Of a DNA stretch of 39,603 nucleotides, positions 16,677 to 23,692 are shown one piece after another. Origin of the DNA: an uncultured Hungatella sp. (lineage in GTDB: Bacteria > Bacillota > Clostridia > Lachnospirales > Lachnospiraceae); contig CATLBR010000023.1 in assembly GCA_949879795.1 (NCBI GenBank), positions 1 through 39,603 on the forward strand. Reading direction: 5' to 3'. The notes under the pieces were generated by a model. It worked only from the letters and a program-made list of their open reading frames with translations, was not told where the DNA came from and did not search any database. The position numbers were made by a program, and so were the translations under genes. How positions within the stretch are numbered: position 1 is the first letter of the stretch; the number at the start of each line of letters is the position of its first letter.

Positions 16677-19058
16677 TCAATGGGTCTCGTGCCAGAATTC
16701 CCTCACAGCCTGTCCCACGTTTCCCCTGTTTACCACCAGATAAGGCCACCACTCTCTGGGGAACAGTGCCTGGTACTCTTCCCGGAGAAACCGGTCGTCC
16801 AAAAGCAGGATGACACCTCTGTCATTCATGGTGCGGATGACCCTCCCCGCTGCCTGCATCACTTTGTTCATGCCGGGATACTGGTAAGCGTAGTCGAATC
16901 CCCGGCCGTTTTTCTCATCAAAATACCCTTTGAGAATCTCCTGTTCCGTACAGACCATAGGCATCCCCGTTCCCACCACCAGGACACCTATGAGCCGGTC
17001 CTCTTTTAAGTCGATCCCCTCGGAAAACACGCCGCCCATGACACAGAAAGCCACCAGCGTCTCCTGTCCGCCGTCCTGAAAAACACCGAGAAATGCTTCT
17101 TTCTCCGCCTCGTCCATCCCGCTGTTCTGGATGACCAGACGAAATCCCCAGCTCTCCAGCTCCTCCCTCTGTTCTTCCCAGAACTTAGCCACCTGATTCA
17201 TATAGTGGTACGACGGAAAAAATACCATGTAGTTTCCCCGTCTCTGCCGGGTCACTTCCAGGATGTAAAAGAAAATCTTTTCAAATTCTTTCCTGGTTCT
17301 CCTGGTGTACCGGCTGCTCACATCGCCTGCCACCGCCAGAAGACGGTTCTTTTCGGGAAAGGGGGACGGCACATATACTGCATAGTCGTCTATGCTGCCG
17401 CTGAGCAGCTCTTTATAGTACCGCACAGGGAGAAGGGTTGCCGAGAAGAACACTGTGGTCCTGCCTCTTTTCGTGCATTCTCTCAGCTGAGCCGCAGGAT
17501 TCATGCAGAACAGCCTCACGACAAAACGCCCGTCCTGCTGCAGTTCCGAGTAAATGCGGTAGGCCTCGTCCATGCTGTCAAATGTGTTCAGAAAATCCCT
17601 TAACTGAAAGTAAAAATCCAGAATCAAATCTCTGTCCTCAAACTCCCTGTACTCCTCCATATATGTCTCCAGCTCTCCAAACAGTGACATAGCCGTGGAC
17701 ACCAGGTGATTGATGCTCTCGTAAATCACATAGCCGTCGCTCTCCCTCTTCATCTCCAGAAGCTGCCTGTTGCATCGGTCCAGAAGGCCGACAACCTTAG
17801 GGGCCTTCCCCTTAAGCACTTTCCGTGCCGTCAGCACATCTTCTTTCACCAGGGCGGCGCTGTACATCTCTCTGCCTCTGGAAACCAGATTGTGGGCCTC
17901 ATCCACCAGAAACAGGTACTCACCTGACATATTGTCTGAGAAATACCTTCTCAGTCTGACTCTGGGGTCAAACACATAGTTGTAATCACATATAACCCCG
18001 TCCACCCAGTTGCTGATATCCAGGCAAAATTCAAAGGGACACACCTGATATTCGCGGGCATACCGGACCACCTTCTCCCTGGTTATTCCAAACTCCCTGT
18101 GAATAATCTCATACACCGCGTCCCCCACCCGGTCAAAATGACCTTTGGCATAGGGACAGGCATCCGGATTGCATTGGGGAGTATCCAGAAAACAGACTTT
18201 GTCCCTGGCAGTTATGGTCACCGTTCTGAAATACATCCCTCTCTCTTCCAGGATGGAGAACGTCTCCTCCGCCACACTGCGGGTGATAGTCTTGGCCGTG
18301 AGATAAAAAATCTTCTCAATATGACCTTCCCCCATGGCCTTCAGCCCAGGATATATGGTGGACAGTGTCTTGCCTACCCCCGTAGGCGCCTGGATAAACA
18401 GATCCCTGCCCCTGGCTATAGCGCGGTAGACTGACACTGCCAGATCCCTCTGCCCCTCCCGGTACGGGTAGGGAAATTCCAGTTCCCTCAGGGACCGGTC
18501 CCTGCGCAGCCCGTGCTGATACAGATACCTGGCCCATTTCACGTACTCGTGGATGAGTCCGTCAAACCACCGCTCCAGCTGGTCGAAGGAGTAATCGTTT
18601 CTGAATCTGCGGACTGCCTCTGTCTCCAGACTGCAGTAGGTGACCTGAATGGCGACACAGGACAGATTGTGGTCCAGGGAATACATGTAGCCATAGCACC
18701 TGGCCTGGGCCAGATGAACCTCCACCGGCTCCTCCAGCCGGTCTATATCCATGTAGACTCCCTTGATCTCATCGATAACCGCTCCGCCCGGTTCCGCAAT
18801 AATCCCGTCTGCCCTTCCTTCCACGGCGATCCTGAATTCCCCTTCGTCCACAATATGTTTTAAAGGGACCTCCGCCCGGTAGGACGGCCCCATGGATCTC
18901 TGGATTTTTCTGTGGATCCTGCTCCCTGCCTCCATGGCATTCTTCTGGGCCGCCCCTGTCTGACGGTTGTCCAGATCGCCTCCCCGCATGACGAACTCCA
19001 CCAGTTCCCTGACGGAAATGTGTATATCCCTCCCCGCCTCTCTCTTTGCTTCCTCCAC
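16677..19058 (-). CDS. DinG/XPD-type DNA helicase with N-terminal PD-(D/E)XK nuclease domain
   Basis: A 793-residue superfamily 2 helicase of the Rad3/XPD/DinG type. The N-terminus (about 1-180) is a RecB/Cas4-like nuclease domain: GSRIHRKIQ, VEGRADGII, IDEIKG (E-x-K) and QARCYGYM match its motifs. Helicase motifs follow: Walker A QAPTGVGKT, a cysteine cluster that could hold an Fe-S centre (DKVCFLD, QCNPDACPYA, VCPFEFC), DEAH in LFLVDEAHN, and a C-terminal QAAGRVIRT. Likely roles are repair or processing of branched or damaged DNA. The frame is open to 19226, but that extension crosses the terminator of the preceding gene; GTG at 19058 with AAGGGG 9 nt upstream is the better start. Confidence 0.9.
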   Translation of the reverse strand: MEEAKREAGRDIHISVRELVEFVMRGGDLDNRQTGAAQKNAMEAGSRIHRKIQRSMGPSYRAEVPLKHIVDEGEFRIAVEGRADGIIAEPGGAVIDEIKGVYMDIDRLEEPVEVHLAQARCYGYMYSLDHNLSCVAIQVTYCSLETEAVRRFRNDYSFDQLERWFDGLIHEYVKWARYLYQHGLRRDRSLRELEFPYPYREGQRDLAVSVYRAIARGRDLFIQAPTGVGKTLSTIYPGLKAMGEGHIEKIFYLTAKTITRSVAEETFSILEERGMYFRTVTITARDKVCFLDTPQCNPDACPYAKGHFDRVGDAVYEIIHREFGITREKVVRYAREYQVCPFEFCLDISNWVDGVICDYNYVFDPRVRLRRYFSDNMSGEYLFLVDEAHNLVSRGREMYSAALVKEDVLTARKVLKGKAPKVVGLLDRCNRQLLEMKRESDGYVIYESINHLVSTAMSLFGELETYMEEYREFEDRDLILDFYFQLRDFLNTFDSMDEAYRIYSELQQDGRFVVRLFCMNPAAQLRECTKRGRTTVFFSATLLPVRYYKELLSGSIDDYAVYVPSPFPEKNRLLAVAGDVSSRYTRRTRKEFEKIFFYILEVTRQRRGNYMVFFPSYHYMNQVAKFWEEQREELESWGFRLVIQNSGMDEAEKEAFLGVFQDGGQETLVAFCVMGGVFSEGIDLKEDRLIGVLVVGTGMPMVCTEQEILKGYFDEKNGRGFDYAYQYPGMNKVMQAAGRVIRTMNDRGVILLLDDRFLREEYQALFPREWWPYLVVNRGNVGQAVREFWHETH

Positions 19059-19158
19059 CCTCAAAAGCCCCTTTCTCTTTCTGGGTTCATTATACCGGTC
19101 TCCTGCCCGGAACGCAAGAGGATGTAAAAAGGAGTCCTCCAAGCATTTTCCTATGATA

Positions 19159-19212
19159 CAAAAAAACAGGCGAACCCTGCCTGTGCTCAAGCACAAGACA
19201 GTTTCCGCCTGC
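19159..19212 (-). terminator. intrinsic terminator after the HPr-like gene, with nested alternative hairpins
   Basis: On the minus strand ACAGGC (19184-19179) pairs with GCCTGT (19171-19166) and is followed by seven T, a clean terminator. A second perfect hairpin, TGTGCT-TG-AGCACA (about 19196-19183), overlaps its left arm, and CAGGCGGAA (about 19211-19203) could pair with TTCGCCTG, so the region can fold in more than one way. Confidence 0.8.
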
Positions 19213-19238
19213 TTTTCACATATCACCTCTCGGGTCTT

Positions 19239-19481
19239 TTATGCAACAGCGCGCCTGCTGGGAGATTTCTTCTCTAAGAATGCCTCAAACTCCTCATTCT
19301 CTCCGTTAAACTCTACAGTCAGAACCCGTTTCAGGTCCAGGCTCAACACTCCTAAAATGGATTTTGCGTCAATAATAATGCGGTTATAGAAAATATCAAT
19401 GTCAAAATCACATTTCGTGGCGGTTGCTACAAATTCTTTTGCATCTTCGATAGTAGGTAAATAGATTCTTCTCTGCTTCAT
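19239..19481 (-). CDS. HPr-like protein lacking the phospho-histidine
   Basis: An 80-residue protein similar to HPr/Crh of the phosphotransferase system over its central and C-terminal part. KSILGVLSLDL corresponds to the HPr KSIMGVMSL region that holds the regulatory serine phosphorylated by HPr kinase. The N-terminal NATGIHARPA-type segment with the catalytic histidine is not present; instead the protein starts KQRRIYLPTIEDAKEF. It therefore cannot be a normal phosphocarrier and could be a regulatory form, as Crh is. ATG at 19481 is supported by AAGGAG 9 nt upstream; the frame is open to 19511. A strong promoter and an intrinsic terminator make it a monocistronic unit. Confidence 0.85.
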   Translation of the reverse strand: MKQRRIYLPTIEDAKEFVATATKCDFDIDIFYNRIIIDAKSILGVLSLDLKRVLTVEFNGENEEFEAFLEKKSPSRRAVA

Positions 19482-19536
19482 GATTTCCAACTCCTTATTG
19501 TTATGACGCACAGCAAACTATTTTGCTGATGCCAGT

Positions 19537-19565
19537 GTTATAGCATGGTTCTGAGAAGTTGTCAA
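19537..19565 (-). promoter_or_regulatory. promoter of the HPr-like gene
   Basis: Minus-strand TTGACA (19565-19560), 17 nt, then TATAAC (19542-19537). It is one of the best promoters in the window, suggesting the HPr-like gene is well expressed. Confidence 0.75.
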
Positions 19566-19721
19566 ATCTCGTATCCGTTAAAACTACATATGTTTTCCTT
19601 GTGCAGATTACCGTATCTATATTTCTGAAATCCCTGCATTTTTATACAAATAATTCCTTAACCTTTTTCAAATTATGCAAAACCGCCTGTTTCCTGTTCC
19701 CGTTTTTCCAAATTTTGAGGG

Positions 19722-19754
19722 GTGAAAATTTAGAAATTTTGGTAAAATTTTCAC
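19722..19754. repeat. AT-rich inverted repeat downstream of the formyl-THF cyclo-ligase gene
   Basis: GTGAAAATTT (19722-19731) pairs perfectly with AAATTTTCAC (19745-19754). It lies about 15 nt past the cyclo-ligase stop codon. It may act as a weak terminator or mRNA 3' stabiliser. The rest of the 19566-19721 gap is AT-rich with no gene seen. Confidence 0.5.
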
Positions 19755-19768
19755 ATTTCATGGCTCCC

Positions 19769-20347
19769 TTAAGACCATATGTTCTTCTCCGTGATCACAA
19801 GATCCATGACACAGTCATATATGTCTGTCGGAATCATGTCACATATAAGCTGTTCCCTGCACAGAGCCGCCCGAAAAGCCCCGGTGGAGGACAGATACCT
19901 GTCATAGTATCCGCCCCCATAGCCCAGCCGTCTTCCCTGGCGGCTGCAGGTCACACAGGGCACTACCGCCAGATCAATATCTTCCTGCTCCACCTCCTGA
20001 CAGAAATCCTTCGGCTCCAGGATGTGGTACGCTCCCTCCTCCAGGTCCTCCATCCTGCAGATCCTGTAGGCCTTCATGAGCCCTGCCCCCTGGCAGCCCG
20101 GGACGGCTACGATTTTCCCTTCAGCCAGGGCATGGTTTATAAACTGCCTTGTATCCGTCTCGTCCTCCCTGCTCACATAGGTAAAAACCACCTTGGCTTT
20201 CCTGTAGGCAGGTACGGACAAAAGCCTTTTCAGGATATCTTTGTCTGCCTGTACACAGTATTCCCGAGAGAGACCGGACCTTTTTTTCAAAATCTGCCTT
20301 CTCAGCTCTTCTTTCAAAGCCCGCATCATTTCGCCTGATCCAGACAT
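19769..20347 (-). CDS. 5-formyltetrahydrofolate cyclo-ligase
   Basis: Converts 5-formyl-THF to 5,10-methenyl-THF using ATP, recycling a folate storage form. At 192 residues it is the normal size. The family motif GRRLGYGGGYYDRYL lies near 129-143, and the N-terminal KEELRRQILKKRSGLS fits the family. ATG at 20347 has a GGGAGG site inside the end of the preceding flavoprotein gene, whose stop it overlaps; ATG at 20329 or 20326 is an alternative at the TGATG junction. It is thus probably co-transcribed with the flavoprotein, although no functional link is evident. Confidence 0.94.
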   Translation of the reverse strand: MSGSGEMMRALKEELRRQILKKRSGLSREYCVQADKDILKRLLSVPAYRKAKVVFTYVSREDETDTRQFINHALAEGKIVAVPGCQGAGLMKAYRICRMEDLEEGAYHILEPKDFCQEVEQEDIDLAVVPCVTCSRQGRRLGYGGGYYDRYLSSTGAFRAALCREQLICDMIPTDIYDCVMDLVITEKNIWS

Positions 20348-22386
20348 TGCTTTACTGCCTCCCGGATCCTCTGGCTGGTGAGGGTGGCCCCCGTGACGCC
20401 GTCCACATCAGGGCTGTTGGCCTCCACAATGGCGACAGGAACCTTTTCAAGGGCAGGCCCCGCGATGTTCTCAGTCTCCTGATTGCTGACCACATTCACC
20501 TGGCTGATCTTGCCGTCTGCCACCACAACCTGAACTGTCATATCCCCGTTCTGGCCGTCCACAGTCGCCTCATAAGTACCGTCCTTCACGCCGGTCATGT
20601 CATAGCTCTCCGTCTTTTCGGCCTCTCTCTCAAACAGGGACTCCTCCAGGACAAAGGATGCCGCCTTCACCGGCTGCCCCTCCTGCAGATCCATATTTAC
20701 CACGTTGCGCCCTGTGATCCGTCCGAAAGCCACCGGACCCATGACTCCCGTTCCTCCGGACACGAATCTTCCCCAGATACCGCCCACCACTTCTCCTGCC
20801 GCATACAGTCCCGGTATGGCATTTCCGCCTTCATCTACCACCTGCATATCACTGTTTACGGTAACTCCTCCCAGGGTCATAACTACCAGAGCCTTGATGG
20901 GGACCGCATAGTATTTATCAGCCTCTATCTTGTTCACCGCCACACTGTAGGCCGTAGGCGTTCCGCTGAAGTCCCTTCCGAACTCGTCGGTTTCCCCTGC
21001 CTCCACCGCCGCGTTATAGTCCTCCACTGTCTGGACCAGGGCATCGGCGGGAACCTGGATAAGCCCTGCCAGTTCCTCGAGAGTGTCGGCGGACTGAATC
21101 AGCTTGTGGCCCATTCCGTCTTCCGGCTCATAATATCTGTCCCACATTCCTGACGCCCCGGCCGCCTTCAGATCTTCCACGATCTTGTCTGTGAAAATGT
21201 TGTACTGAACCGCTCCCGTCTGCTCCTCCAGGGCAGTCTCCCGGGGAACCACCTCGCTGAGGGTCTCGTTGATAAACCGCTTGCCCTCTTGATTCACATA
21301 GATTCCGCCTGCTTTCCACATGTACACATCGCCGATGGCTCCCTTACCCTCGCTGTACTCCAGGCCCATAGGGAAAGTGGGAATGTAAGTCAGCTTCTCC
21401 TCATCTACGGCTGCTCCCACATTCTGCATGATTCGGATTCCCTTGCCGTCCGCGCTGTCGGCTCCGCCTACAAGATAGTTGTCTCCGTACTCTGCGTACT
21501 CGCCCATCATCTTCGGGTTTCCCGAATATCCTCCTGTGGCCATGACAATACCTTTGCCTGCCCTGTACGCTACAGTCTTGCCCGTGTCGCTGTTGTAGCC
21601 CACGGCCGTCAGCACCTGTCCCTTGTCGTTGCCCGCCAGTTCTATGATCTCCGTATAATAATCCACGGATATATTGTCATAGCCCTCCAGCTCCTTGTCC
21701 AGAATCTCGTGAACCGCCGACTTGTAGCTGGACGGGTCCATGGCTCTGGGCTTGTAGGTCCTCTGGATGGAGTACAGCTGGTGCTCCGGGGCAAATACAC
21801 TCTTCTTTCCACCCTGCTCCAAAAATGTATACTGGTCAAGACCGTGATCCCACAGCCACTGAATGGCGTCCACGTCCTCATCTACAAAAATCTCGATCAG
21901 CTCCCTGTCGCCTTTCTGGGCTCCGTTGGACATAATATCCTCAATATAGGATTCTTTTGTATCCTCGATCCCGTCCAGTTCCTGGATGATCGTCTCGGCT
22001 CCGGACATGGAACCGCTGGTAAAATTCAGAGAGCCTCCGGTCTTTCCCAGCTTCTCCACGATAATCACGCTCTCCGCTCCTTCGTCCGCCGCCGCTATGG
22101 CCGCCGCCAGCCCTGCGCCGCCGGCTCCCACGATGATGACATCCGCCTCTTTCTCCTCGTCCGCCTTCACCTCCGGCTCTTTGTTCTGACTCTCCGAAGC
22201 CTCTGTAGTCTCGACGGCCTCAGTGGTTCCTTCTGTCTCACTCTGAGCCGTACTTTCAGATACACTGGAACTTTCTGAAGCAGGCGAGGAAGCCACGGAA
22301 GCCTCTCCGGAAGTTTTCTGGCCTGACGAGCATCCGCCCAGAACCACAGCTGCCGCCAAAATCAATGCCATACCACGTTTTTTCAT
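20326..22386 (-). CDS. lipoprotein FAD-dependent reductase with C-terminal FMN-binding domain
   Basis: A 686-residue surface flavoprotein of the fumarate-reductase-like group. A lipoprotein signal ends at Cys19 (VLGGC), then comes an acidic Ser/Thr linker (about 20-75), an FAD_binding_2 domain (about 82-585, VIIVGAGGAGLAAAIAAADEG), and an FMN_bind domain (about 600-684) whose VTGAT motif carries the threonine (about 668) that ApbE-type enzymes flavinylate. Such proteins pass electrons to an external acceptor. By eye, the histidine and arginine that bind fumarate in the Shewanella enzyme (HHTMGG and NRLGG regions) are replaced by VVMTLGG and RFVSGG, so the substrate is probably not fumarate. 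It is divergent from an AraC regulator, which may respond to that substrate. No ApbE or membrane electron donor is in the window. Confidence 0.9.
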   Translation of the reverse strand: MKKRGMALILAAAVVLGGCSSGQKTSGEASVASSPASESSSVSESTAQSETEGTTEAVETTEASESQNKEPEVKADEEKEADVIIVGAGGAGLAAAIAAADEGAESVIIVEKLGKTGGSLNFTSGSMSGAETIIQELDGIEDTKESYIEDIMSNGAQKGDRELIEIFVDEDVDAIQWLWDHGLDQYTFLEQGGKKSVFAPEHQLYSIQRTYKPRAMDPSSYKSAVHEILDKELEGYDNISVDYYTEIIELAGNDKGQVLTAVGYNSDTGKTVAYRAGKGIVMATGGYSGNPKMMGEYAEYGDNYLVGGADSADGKGIRIMQNVGAAVDEEKLTYIPTFPMGLEYSEGKGAIGDVYMWKAGGIYVNQEGKRFINETLSEVVPRETALEEQTGAVQYNIFTDKIVEDLKAAGASGMWDRYYEPEDGMGHKLIQSADTLEELAGLIQVPADALVQTVEDYNAAVEAGETDEFGRDFSGTPTAYSVAVNKIEADKYYAVPIKALVVMTLGGVTVNSDMQVVDEGGNAIPGLYAAGEVVGGIWGRFVSGGTGVMGPVAFGRITGRNVVNMDLQEGQPVKAASFVLEESLFEREAEKTESYDMTGVKDGTYEATVDGQNGDMTVQVVVADGKISQVNVVSNQETENIAGPALEKVPVAIVEANSPDVDGVTGATLTSQRIREAVKQCLDQAK

Positions 22387-22414
22387 AAAATGATCCTCCT
22401 GTTGTAATTAAATC

Positions 22415-22443
22415 TTGCTTTTATTATAACTTTACTGTAATAT
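22415..22443 (+). promoter_or_regulatory. possible promoter of the AraC regulator
   Basis: TTGCTT (22415-22420), 17 nt, TAATAT (22438-22443). It overlaps the leftward promoter of the flavoprotein gene, so the two directions could compete. It is about 100 nt from the regulator start; confidence is low. Confidence 0.3.
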
Positions 22444-22451
22444 AAAGTCAT
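22423..22451 (-). promoter_or_regulatory. promoter of the lipoprotein flavoreductase gene
   Basis: Minus-strand ATGACT (22451-22446), 17 nt, perfect TATAAT (22428-22423). The weak -35 fits a promoter needing an activator such as the divergent AraC-family protein. Confidence 0.55.
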
Positions 22452-22547
22452 ACACTTTTTCATACCGTTTCTATCAAAATCATGCATTATCTGTCATATG
22501 CTTTTGCCGGACCGGCGAAGCTGTTGACGGCAGAAAGGAATCATCCT

Positions 22548-23423
22548 ATGACAAACAGCCCCTACTTCAGATCTCTTCCGCCTCTCACGGAGGATTATCT
22601 GTCCAGAGAACTGGACACATACCAGCTGTCTTTACTGTCCCTGGGCCATTTCAAAACCGGCCAGGTCCGCTCTGTCAGCAACAGCTCCCTTCCCTGCCAC
22701 AGGGTCATCTATGTCACCGTGGGCCCTATCCGCTACACCATCCACGGCTCCACCTTCATATTAGAAAAGGGGGACGTGCTCTACACCCCGCCCAACACCA
22801 TCTTCAGTGCCGGCAACGCCCATGACCACGTCCACCCCGAATTCCTCTATCTCTATTTTCATGTTCTGCCCCACTATCAGGAACAGCCCTTTATCCGCAT
22901 GATGGAGACGGCAGGGAAAATCCGTATATTCCATGCGCTCCGCTCCCCCATAGAGTTCTACTTTCACACGATTATGGAAGAATATGAAAAGCAGCGCCCC
23001 GGATACTACCACAAGATTCACAGTTACCTCATGCTGCTGATTATGGAACTGCTGCGCCAAAAAGGAACTCCTGCCGCCGCGGCGCCTATGGTCCGAGCAG
23101 ACTCCGGAACGGCTCTCATCCTGAACAAAGCCGCCAGCTACATCGCCGCCAACATAAGCGAACCCCTCCGCATCTCCCAGGTAAGCCATATCTGCGGCGT
23201 CAGCGAAAGCTACCTGTACAAAATTTTCTCCTCCTGCCTGGGGCTGTCGCCCAAAGATTACATTCTGAACTGCAAGATGGAGTACGCCGTCAAACTTTTA
23301 AAGGAGACCAATCTGACTGTCACTCAGATCTCAAGGGAACTGGGATTTTCCAATCCCAACCATTTTTCCAACACGTTTTACAAATGCAAGGGTGTCCGGC
23401 CGTCGAAATACACGGCTGATTAG
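22548..23423 (+). CDS. AraC family transcriptional regulator
   Basis: A 291-residue regulator with an N-terminal cupin-like sensing domain (about 35-130, including HGSTFILEKGDVLYTPPNT) and a C-terminal double helix-turn-helix (about 190-288, LRISQVSHICGVSESYLYKIF and QISRELGFSNPNHFSNTFYK), the hallmark of AraC/XylS proteins. ATG at 22548 is chosen because AAAGGA lies about 8 nt upstream; the frame is open to 22482. It is divergent from the FAD/FMN lipoprotein gene and probably activates it when a specific small molecule is present. The ligand is not evident. Confidence 0.93.
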   Translation: MTNSPYFRSLPPLTEDYLSRELDTYQLSLLSLGHFKTGQVRSVSNSSLPCHRVIYVTVGPIRYTIHGSTFILEKGDVLYTPPNTIFSAGNAHDHVHPEFLYLYFHVLPHYQEQPFIRMMETAGKIRIFHALRSPIEFYFHTIMEEYEKQRPGYYHKIHSYLMLLIMELLRQKGTPAAAAPMVRADSGTALILNKAASYIAANISEPLRISQVSHICGVSESYLYKIFSSCLGLSPKDYILNCKMEYAVKLLKETNLTVTQISRELGFSNPNHFSNTFYKCKGVRPSKYTAD

Positions 23424-23683
23424 CGGCTGAATCTCTTTATCTTAGACCTGGGAACCAGCGCCTTATATCCCCTGCACTCTCCTGTCTCCGGGTTTCTCGC
23501 GCAGCACCTATGCCATAGCCTCTCCACCGCCGTGCCCCCAAGCCCTGTGGCTCTGAATATCTCCCCGGGGCTGCTGCCCTTCCGGTACAGCTCCACCGCT
23601 TTTCTCCTGGTTCTGTACACACACCTCTCGGCCACGGTCAGCTCTGCCTCATCTACTTCTTCCCACTGATCTTCTCTGTCCAT
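23420..23683 (-). CDS. small helix-turn-helix protein, similar to the N-terminus of TnsB-like transposases
   Basis: An 87-residue basic protein of uncertain function. RRKAVELYRKGSSPGEIF followed by RATGLGGTAVERLWHRC looks like a helix-turn-helix, and the trailing GYKALVP resembles the GFRALIP-type ending of the N-terminal HTH in TnsB/Mu-like transposases. No catalytic DDE domain follows. It could be a remnant or a domesticated DNA-binding domain. It begins about 10 nt after the GLUG protein ends, with AAAGGAAG upstream, and its stop overlaps the convergent AraC gene by 4 nt. Probably the last gene of the MMPL operon. Confidence 0.6.
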   Translation of the reverse strand: MDREDQWEEVDEAELTVAERCVYRTRRKAVELYRKGSSPGEIFRATGLGGTAVERLWHRCCARNPETGECRGYKALVPRSKIKRFSR

Positions 23684-23692
23684 ATACTGTCA

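Noticed and set aside
20326..22386. Naming the flavoprotein fumarate reductase
   Set aside because: Domain similarity is clear but key fumarate-binding residues appear changed, so only a general reductase call is justified.
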